Assembly: GCA_937892095.1 (NCBI GenBank)
Contig: CALAVC010000107.1
Coordinates: 1 to 20,109 of the forward strand
Reading direction: 5' to 3'
DNA length: 20,109 bases
Source of the DNA: an uncultured Bacteroidales bacterium
GTDB taxonomy: Bacteria > Bacteroidota > Bacteroidia > Bacteroidales > Marinilabiliaceae
Shown here: positions 16,001-20,109 of the stretch, piece by piece
Layout of the letters: every line of letters starts with the position of its first letter
Numbering within the stretch: the first letter of the stretch is position 1
The notes under the pieces: generated by a model
Seen by the model: the letters and a program-made list of their open reading frames with translations, nothing else
What the model was told of the DNA's origin: nothing
Database searches by the model: none
Translations under genes and position numbers: made by a program

Positions 16001-17037
16001 AACTTCTTGACGTCTTCCTCGTGCACAAAGCGACCTTTCGCACCCTCTGGCATGATTGCATGATCTGCCTTGGGATTGCCCGTCCATGTACGGGAAAACT
16101 CGTTGAACGTAAATACGCCATCTTGGTCAAGCACCTGACTGATGTTCTTCCTAATGTCGTATGTGAAGATGTTCATCTGTGGCAGGTCGGCATACGGGTT
16201 CTTTTCATTCGGATGCTCGACTTCCCATCTGAGTTTGGCCTGCTGCTCTGCTATGTAATCCCATGTGAAAACTTCTTTCTCAGCATCGAAGTCCTCATAT
16301 AGGTTAAACGGAGTACCCGACAGATGGAGCATCTTAGTCTTCTCCTTTTTCAAGAAGTCCTTTATGACGCTTTCGCCAAGTGCCGTTCGAGTACCTTCAT
16401 GAGCCTCGTCTATGATTACTAAGTCCCATTTTGTCTTCAGAATGTCAGCTTTCAGCTTTTCGTTCTCTTTGACGTCAGAGTGACCGAATAAGGTCTCTTG
16501 TTGTTCTTTAGTGCTATTCTTTGCAAGAGTCTTGACGTTTACAAGCTCTGACAATCTGAGATATTGCATCGAAACGAAGAATACATAGTGATTGCCATCG
16601 GTCTCTACAAATCTCTCCAAATCGTAGAAGTTGCCTCGATTGTCGGCATCAGAACGAGTGCCAAAATCGTACTTGCAACGAATATCACAATTCTCGCTTA
16701 TCGCACTACCAAAGACCTGCTCAAAAGCTTTCATCCATCCATCACCTACTGCAGGTCGATGTGTAACGATAAGTGTACGCCTGACATCCATCTCGCGTGC
16801 CAGTTGCAGGGCACATATAGTCTTACCAAAACGCATCTTCGCGTTCCATAGAAACTGTCTGTATTCAGAAAGTGGAGTGTACACATAGCCAGTTTTACTT
16901 CCGCTTTTAGAGCAAAAACGTTCTTTGGCTCTGTCTATGGCATCGCGCTGTTCGGGCCTAAGCACAATAAGATCATCTCCAAACAAACTTGTTTGGAAAC
17001 TATCCTTTATTTCTTCTAGTGTCGTGTACGTTGCCAT
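13066..17037 (-). CDS. Helicase-methyltransferase fusion: large subunit of a bipartite restriction-modification system
   Basis: A 1323-residue protein. Residues about 25-500 form an SF2 helicase/translocase: LRPEQRDAI (Q-like), a Walker A variant MRFGKT (68-73), IIDEAHEG (208-215, DEAH), LSGTP (239-243), GRLTTGVTVEPW (440-451) and a motif VI-like YMQTIFRVQSP (466-476). Residues about 605-695 are a very charged, probably coiled-coil linker. The C-terminal half is an adenine-MTase-like domain: TPWRVVNMHM (805-814, motif X-like), EINSKTGLYPL (866-876, a divergent SAM motif I) and VVGNPPYQE (987-995, catalytic motif IV, Eco57I type). The last ~200 residues may recognise target DNA. I see no certain nuclease motif; cleavage could reside in an unrecognised domain or in a neighbour such as YhcG. 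It follows the small subunit by 14 bases. I have seen such helicase-Eco57I fusions paired with a ‘subunit M’ gene in Bacteroidota. Confidence 0.85.
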   Translation of the reverse strand: MATYTTLEEIKDSFQTSLFGDDLIVLRPEQRDAIDRAKERFCSKSGSKTGYVYTPLSEYRQFLWNAKMRFGKTICALQLAREMDVRRTLIVTHRPAVGDGWMKAFEQVFGSAISENCDIRCKYDFGTRSDADNRGNFYDLERFVETDGNHYVFFVSMQYLRLSELVNVKTLAKNSTKEQQETLFGHSDVKENEKLKADILKTKWDLVIIDEAHEGTRTALGESVIKDFLKKEKTKMLHLSGTPFNLYEDFDAEKEVFTWDYIAEQQAKLRWEVEHPNEKNPYADLPQMNIFTYDIRKNISQVLDQDGVFTFNEFSRTWTGNPKADHAIMPEGAKGRFVHEEDVKKFLDLLCTKDDTNNFPFSTNEYRSMFRHTLWVVSHIDEAKALETMLKEHPTFRRFKIVNVAGNVETDEQQETALDVVNSAIGEMPEKTWTITISCGRLTTGVTVEPWTAVLYLKGGDNAATYMQTIFRVQSPYKTHDGKMKTQCYVFDFAPDRTLKIVAETAKFSSITKKDANKAKEGDEDKTQEMRDKETVKDFVDLCPVISMTGGQMSPLSIDDIYKKLESVFIDRLVRKGFDDPCLYNQEELNSVAPEVINHIGENGGQAADEKRKEAKTTVDLSHMTPEQRAAWEAKIAQKKAEASAKARKKTEKDAEFKKQWESWSEEEKQQWIKEEAERMAKREKAKEEREEFRKRITNIRGIALRIPLLMYGGADAGDTTEDLTIDNFTRKIKDESWKEFMQKITKDDFNKIKKCFNATRFMEAGKRYRELVREADFMHVEDRIKQITEIFSYFRNPDKETVLTPWRVVNMHMSDTIGGWCFFDETFDEKNGQIDKPRFIDQGDVTQELFNSVDDGGEVQTKILEINSKTGLYPLYVTYSLYRRRLEEYVRAERIAPETISVQEEQVVWDDIVADNMFVICNTPMAAGITRRTLFGFRQVEKKANIKAEKLVEKASDNQDELVKELKSLGFWKGTTSKEMIKFSAVVGNPPYQEVNGGNGNGANPVYHLFIDVASQLSVYGTMIHPARFLFDAGKTPKEWNKRIKSNPHFIVSQYWANSIEVFPNVDVKGGIATTFWDNTREIGPIGTFSAFEELHSILDKIKNKSFVSFSDLVYPRDLYRITEEAYSEHPEIEGRHSKGHRYDLNSTAFSQYPELFSENKPSDEDDYIQILGRVNNERAYLWTKRKYVKCPDNIDKYKVFVPKANGTGAIGEVLSTPVIGQPVIGHTLTFLSVGKFETKEEAEACLKYVKTKFARTLLGTLKVTQNNPKETWANVPIQDFTPDSDIDWTRSVDDIDQQLFVKYELGLDEIAFINEHIAPMD
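13356..13384 (-). repeat. 15-base in-frame tandem duplication in the helicase-MTase gene
   Basis: The unit GCCCGATTACGGGCT (13356-13370) is repeated directly, complete except for its last base, at 13371-13384. Each unit contains the CCCG/CGGG inverted repeat around ATTA. It encodes the doubled PVIGQ PVIGH in the C-terminal region of the protein and adds exactly five codons. Confidence 0.85.
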
Positions 17038-17051
17038 AATCTATGAGTTTT

Positions 17052-18179
17052 TCAGTTTCTATTCAATAGTGACGCAAATGTCTGCTTTGGCGCATCCTTA
17101 TCATGAAAGTCTTGCGTTGTCAACGTCGCTTTTTTCAAGTTTACTCCGTGAAAGAAATCTTTGATAAGACAATATCCTTCAAAAGGTCCCTCTGGCTCAA
17201 GCTGAGGCCGTTTGGGAATGGCTAAGCCTTGTTGTTCCGCAATTAAAAGGCTATTGTTCATTAGAGTCTCTAATTGTTCTTGCTTCTCTTCGAATTTCTT
17301 GAGTTCAAGATTGTATGATTCTATACGAGTCAAGCGTCGCTTTATGTCTTCTTCATGCCCAGGTAATCCAAATGTCATACCGTCCATCTGCCAGATATTC
17401 CACGAGATTATGTAGGCCACGCCTGGCATAATGCGCATCTTGTTTTGATTGAACTTATCTTCTCCGAACTGCTCGATATAGTGTTCCACAAACGTGAAAA
17501 ATAGAGCTTCGCGAGCCAACAGCAAGTTATCACCTTGCCATTCAAAACCGTATGTTGCTCGCAATGCTATCTTAGCCCACAATATCCATTCTTTGCTGTC
17601 TTTCGCATTCTCCGAAACTATGCGGAGTTTGCGGTCGAGCATTCCTATTCGATACTTTGCTATTTGATTAAATTCCCCCGTCACGACGTCATATCGATTG
17701 GCTAGATATGGAGCTTCTCCACACGTCATCTCCAATCGCACATCAGCTACATATTCTTTCCACGTTTTATCTTCAGTAAACACAATCTTCTCCTCATTGT
17801 TTATCCAAGCTTGAGGATTGTTGGGGTCTGGATAGTTGAAAAGACCTTCAGTTCGACCAAACCACGCTTCGTCAACGAGGTTGTTCTGTGCATTACATAT
17901 CCATGCTGGCGTAAAAACTTCCGCCTTGTCTTTTACCCTCTGCGTCTGCTCCTCTTTTGTTTTTACCGCTCTTGGACGTATGAGTTTGTTGTTGTCTCCT
18001 GTTATCTTATCAATTGTTATATAGTCATGAAAAGTATATCCTTCGCCCCTTTCTGCATACGAGTCGGTAGCCCAGTAGATGTTTTTCTGAGTCGTATGAT
18101 CCTTTAGAAGATTCATACATACTTGCTCGCCGTAATTGAGGAGCATCTGAGTTTCACTTATGTCAGCTTCTGTCGCCAT
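17052..18179 (-). CDS. Restriction-modification small subunit, methyltransferase-like ('subunit M')
   Basis: This 375-residue protein has the front half of an N6-adenine MTase: motif X AEVFTPAW (86-93), a motif I-like LEMTCGEAPYLANRY (149-163, where D/E-PACGSGxFL is expected) and YGFEWQGDNLLLARE (210-224, motif II/III-like). No NPPY/DPPY catalytic motif IV is visible. The catalytic motif appears instead in the adjacent large subunit. Residues 275-310 are charged and probably coiled coil. The architecture matches a 'restriction endonuclease subunit M' family I have seen in Bacteroidota next to helicase-Eco57I proteins. The two subunits probably form one complex that methylates host DNA and cuts unmodified DNA. 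The gene starts 25 bases after the WYL gene and has no strong ribosome site. Confidence 0.82.
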   Translation of the reverse strand: MATEADISETQMLLNYGEQVCMNLLKDHTTQKNIYWATDSYAERGEGYTFHDYITIDKITGDNNKLIRPRAVKTKEEQTQRVKDKAEVFTPAWICNAQNNLVDEAWFGRTEGLFNYPDPNNPQAWINNEEKIVFTEDKTWKEYVADVRLEMTCGEAPYLANRYDVVTGEFNQIAKYRIGMLDRKLRIVSENAKDSKEWILWAKIALRATYGFEWQGDNLLLAREALFFTFVEHYIEQFGEDKFNQNKMRIMPGVAYIISWNIWQMDGMTFGLPGHEEDIKRRLTRIESYNLELKKFEEKQEQLETLMNNSLLIAEQQGLAIPKRPQLEPEGPFEGYCLIKDFFHGVNLKKATLTTQDFHDKDAPKQTFASLLNRN

Positions 18180-18204
18180 TCTTTACGTAATCTCACCTAC
18201 AAAT

Positions 18205-19248
18205 TTACCTCTCTTCTGTGCAGCCAATCTTCACTGAAGAATATTTTTTTCTCGCCTCCTCTATTTTTTCAGCTATTCGCCGTCTCAACCTCTCTGGCTC
18301 AAGCACCTCCACTTGCGGACCGTATGAGAATATTTGCGCCTCAAGTTCTTTGTTCGACCTAACTGTTATACTCAGCGTGTGCTCCCCCTCATCGATGATT
18401 TCCTGCGTGTGGTGTATCGGCTTCGACACGACATAAGGAAAACGTTTCTCGTCAAACTTCAATACTACTTTTTCGGCTGTAAGGTGATCATCAGGGATAG
18501 TGACACCTACAATGTCTTTGAAGTATTGCTTGAAATCTACACTCTCGTTCGGCACAAACGCGACATCTGTTTTAACCTCGAACCGCACAATTCTGTCTAA
18601 GGCCCTGTTCGTTATTTGGTTGCCATACTGCTTGTTCACTTCAAGTCCGAACAAGAACCAGCGGTTGTTGAATTGCTTTAGGTAATAAGGATGTATTAGT
18701 GCTGCCAGCTCCGTTCCCTTATACGAGCGATAGGTCATCAATATTGGCAGTTGATTTACCGTGGCATCTATCAAGTCCGAGAGAAATTCCAATCCTTTGA
18801 GCTGCTCGTTCTGCTCAAACTCTACCACGCTGTCGCTATTGGGCTTCACGTCGAATCGACATTCAAGTTTCGAGATAACCTCTTCGAGCCATGCATTGGA
18901 TGGTATACCTCTATATTTGCCAAGCATCTCTATGGTAGAGCGAAGGCTCGTAAGTTCCTCTGGAGAAAGCGGATTGTTGAAAATGCTGTATTCAGGGTCC
19001 TCGTACCTATAGTAACGCTTCTTGCCGTCGCCCGAAAGATATGCCTTGGTAGGAGCGTTATACGGACGATTCCTCATATTCTCTATGTCCACCCTAAGTT
19101 GCCGAGTGTTTACTCGTGTGCCGAGAAGGTCATATAGTTTATCACCGACAATCTCCATCAAATCCTCAAACGTATATTTACGATTGAAGTTCTTGAAGCA
19201 GTTGTCCAGAATCTGGTATCTCAGCTGAGCGTTTTTATTTGTAGGCAT
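18205..19248 (-). CDS. WYL-domain transcriptional regulator
   Basis: A 347-residue protein with the usual three-part build. The N-terminal winged helix covers residues about 5-85 (YTFEDLMEIVGDKL, then NTRQLRVDIENMR as recognition region, then a wing KKRYYRYED). The WYL domain spans about 158-225, with TYRSYKG, IHPYYLKQFNNRWFLFG and NRALDRI. The WCX extension spans about 250-330. Proteins of this build (for example BrxR and CapW) regulate phage-defence operons and are thought to sense a ligand through the WYL pocket. It is the first intact gene of the long minus-strand unit, five bases after the HTH remnant's stop. It is therefore the best candidate regulator of all downstream defence genes. 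Repression rather than activation is assumed from relatives. Confidence 0.93.
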   Translation of the reverse strand: MPTNKNAQLRYQILDNCFKNFNRKYTFEDLMEIVGDKLYDLLGTRVNTRQLRVDIENMRNRPYNAPTKAYLSGDGKKRYYRYEDPEYSIFNNPLSPEELTSLRSTIEMLGKYRGIPSNAWLEEVISKLECRFDVKPNSDSVVEFEQNEQLKGLEFLSDLIDATVNQLPILMTYRSYKGTELAALIHPYYLKQFNNRWFLFGLEVNKQYGNQITNRALDRIVRFEVKTDVAFVPNESVDFKQYFKDIVGVTIPDDHLTAEKVVLKFDEKRFPYVVSKPIHHTQEIIDEGEHTLSITVRSNKELEAQIFSYGPQVEVLEPERLRRRIAEKIEEARKKYSSVKIGCTEER

Positions 19249-19253
19249 ATCGG

Positions 19254-19424
19254 CTATTTGTTGTCCTCGAAGGCATCCATCCTCACAAGGTCATTTATCT
19301 CGCATTTCAGACACTTCGCTATTTCTATCAAGTTCTCAAGACTTGGCTGCGTTGCGTTTGTCACCCATTTGGATATAGTTGCTGGGTCTTTGTCCATCAT
19401 CCTCGCCAACTCTTTAGCGCAACA
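19254..19424 (-). pseudogene. XRE-type HTH regulator, 5'-truncated
   Basis: The frame ends in TAG at 19254-19256 and reads upstream through AKELARMMDKDPATISKW and QPSLENLIEIAKCL to INDLVRMDAFEDNK. This is the Cro/C1 helix-turn-helix fold minus its first helix. The frame reaches the junction near 19415-19425 without a suitable start; beyond that the sequence is a lipoprotein gene on the other strand. The first internal ATGs (MMDKD) would omit helix 1 and part of helix 2. Small HTH proteins like this often precede R-M genes as controller proteins. This copy has lost its start and presumably its promoter. Confidence 0.82.
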
Positions 19425-19733
19425 ATGGTAAGCTGCGACAAGGACGAAGACGACGGTCCTGACTACAGCAAGTTCAACACGCTCTTCTCTACTGTGAAGA
19501 CGTTTGTAGACAAGCTCGATAGTAGCTCTACCTACTCGTACCCAATCAATGGCTCTGCGAAGAAGACTACTTCGGACTACATGTTTGAGGTCAAGCCAGT
19601 AGGCCGATTGATAGCTGTCACGCCCAAGTCATCCATGACGAAGAGCGAACTCACTGTTGTCAAGGAGGCGAACGTAATGAAAGACATTTATCTCAATAAT
19701 GCCAATGGTATTACTATCGATTGTAGAAGATGA
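19425..19733 (+). pseudogene. Bacteroidales lipoprotein, 5'-truncated at the island boundary
   Basis: The frame begins MVSCDKDEDDGPDYS, exactly what follows the hydrophobic core of a Bacteroidota lipoprotein signal: a lipobox cysteine followed by an acidic, export-favouring stretch. The hydrophobic signal that should precede it is missing; upstream sequence is the antisense of the HTH remnant. About 97 residues follow the cysteine, with no domain I recognise (SYPINGSAKKTTSDYMF, KPVGRLIAVTPKS). The stop TGA is at 19731-19733. Without the signal it could only be made as a cytoplasmic fragment, so I treat it as a remnant. Confidence 0.65.
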
Positions 19734-19737
19734 AACG

Positions 19738-19745
19738 GAAGGAGA
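19738..19745 (+). promoter_or_regulatory. Ribosome binding site for the small cysteine-rich protein
   Basis: GGAAGGAG sits six bases before the ATG at 19752. It is among the strongest Shine-Dalgarno sequences seen in the window and fixes the start. Confidence 0.7.
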
Positions 19746-19751
19746 TGAACT

Positions 19752-20018
19752 ATGAAGCCTGTAAAGAATCGAATATTCTGTGTGGATTGCCAGCACCCTA
19801 AAATGCTTTTCGAATCGAAGAGCAAGGCTATGAACTTTATCAAATTCAACGCTGACGAGATCATGGAGGAGAGTGGCGTAGCACCTACTCGTGCTTACTT
19901 TTGCAACTCTTGCTGCGGATGGCATGTAACGAGCCATGTTCATCCTCCATCAAGAGTTGATCGAATTAAGCAAAATGCATATCCGCAACTTAATAGCAAC
20001 TATTGCATATATCACTGA
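19752..20018 (+). CDS. Small cysteine-rich protein, probable zinc-ribbon-like, unknown function
   Basis: An 88-residue protein with paired cysteines: FCVDCQ (C10, C13) and FCNSCCGWHV (C51, C54, C55, H58). Between them is a helical stretch (SKAMNFIKFNADEI). The spacing suggests one bound zinc ion. I recall similar short proteins with ...KMLFE(S/T)K.KA..FIKFN... and C..C.GWHVTS in many Bacteroidales genomes, without an assigned role. It follows the lipoprotein remnant by 18 bases with a strong ribosome site and appears intact. It lies outside the defence unit and on the opposite strand. Confidence 0.8.
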   Translation: MKPVKNRIFCVDCQHPKMLFESKSKAMNFIKFNADEIMEESGVAPTRAYFCNSCCGWHVTSHVHPPSRVDRIKQNAYPQLNSNYCIYH

Positions 20019-20056
20019 TTATCTGTAACCTGCAGTATATTTAACAAGGGTGTAAT

Positions 20057-20109
20057 ATGAGCTTGTTTGACTTAGGAAAAGAACTCAAAAGCGAAAAGGC
20101 TTGCGAGAA
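20057..20109 (+). CDS. Start of an unknown gene, cut by the window end
   Basis: An ATG at 20057 opens a frame reading MSLFDLGKELKSEKACE to the last base. AAGGG lies about eight bases upstream. Only 17 codons are visible, so no function can be given. It would be co-directional with the small cysteine-rich gene, 38 bases after its stop. Confidence 0.45.
   Translation, partial: MSLFDLGKELKSEKACE

Noticed and set aside
13066..18179. Classical type I or type III restriction system
   Set aside because: There is no HsdS-like specificity gene and no Mod/Res layout; the MTase motifs lie in the helicase protein and in a separate MTase-like subunit.

Overview
The window looks like a chromosomal defence island from a Bacteroidales bacterium, probably Prevotella- or Bacteroides-like. 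Evidence for this is the FISUMP-type surface-domain remnant, the style of the Fic, YhcG and restriction proteins, genes packed with few clear Shine-Dalgarno sequences, and a tRNA with no encoded CCA. No species can be named from sequence alone.

Layout. Bases 1-53 are the 3' half of a tRNA-Leu, probably anticodon GAG, followed by its terminator. At 273-1118 (minus strand) lie two gene remnants joined head to tail: the 3' part of a FISUMP/DUF1566-like protein and the 5' part of a small membrane protein resembling abortive-infection proteins, the latter also frameshifted. From 19.4 kb down to 1.17 kb every gene is on the minus strand, with gaps of at most about 25 bases or short overlaps. In transcription order they are: a truncated XRE-type HTH remnant, a WYL-domain regulator, a MTase-like restriction subunit, a large SF2 helicase/adenine-MTase fusion, a YhcG/DUF1016 PD-(D/E)XK protein, a Fic protein, an HNH endonuclease, a DruH-like protein, and a 2127-residue DruE-like helicase with a DUF1998 C-terminus. 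At 19.42 kb the island stops abruptly against a plus-strand lipoprotein gene that has lost its signal peptide. A small cysteine-rich protein and the first codons of another gene follow.

How it may work together. The last two genes match the two-gene architecture of type III Druantia (DruH + DruE). The HNH gene overlaps druH by 16 bases and is therefore a candidate extra effector. The two restriction genes form a bipartite restriction-modification system, with YhcG and Fic as the accessory genes often seen inside Bacteroidales R-M loci. The WYL protein is the likely regulator of the whole transcription unit. The HTH gene that once preceded it, and any promoter upstream of it, have been cut away at the right-hand junction.

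Novelty. The individual families are recognisable. The unusual points are the single co-directional array combining R-M, YhcG, Fic, HNH and Druantia-like genes, the HNH-DruH-DruE coupling, a second MTase-like subunit without a visible catalytic NPPY motif, and two recombination scars that bracket the island.
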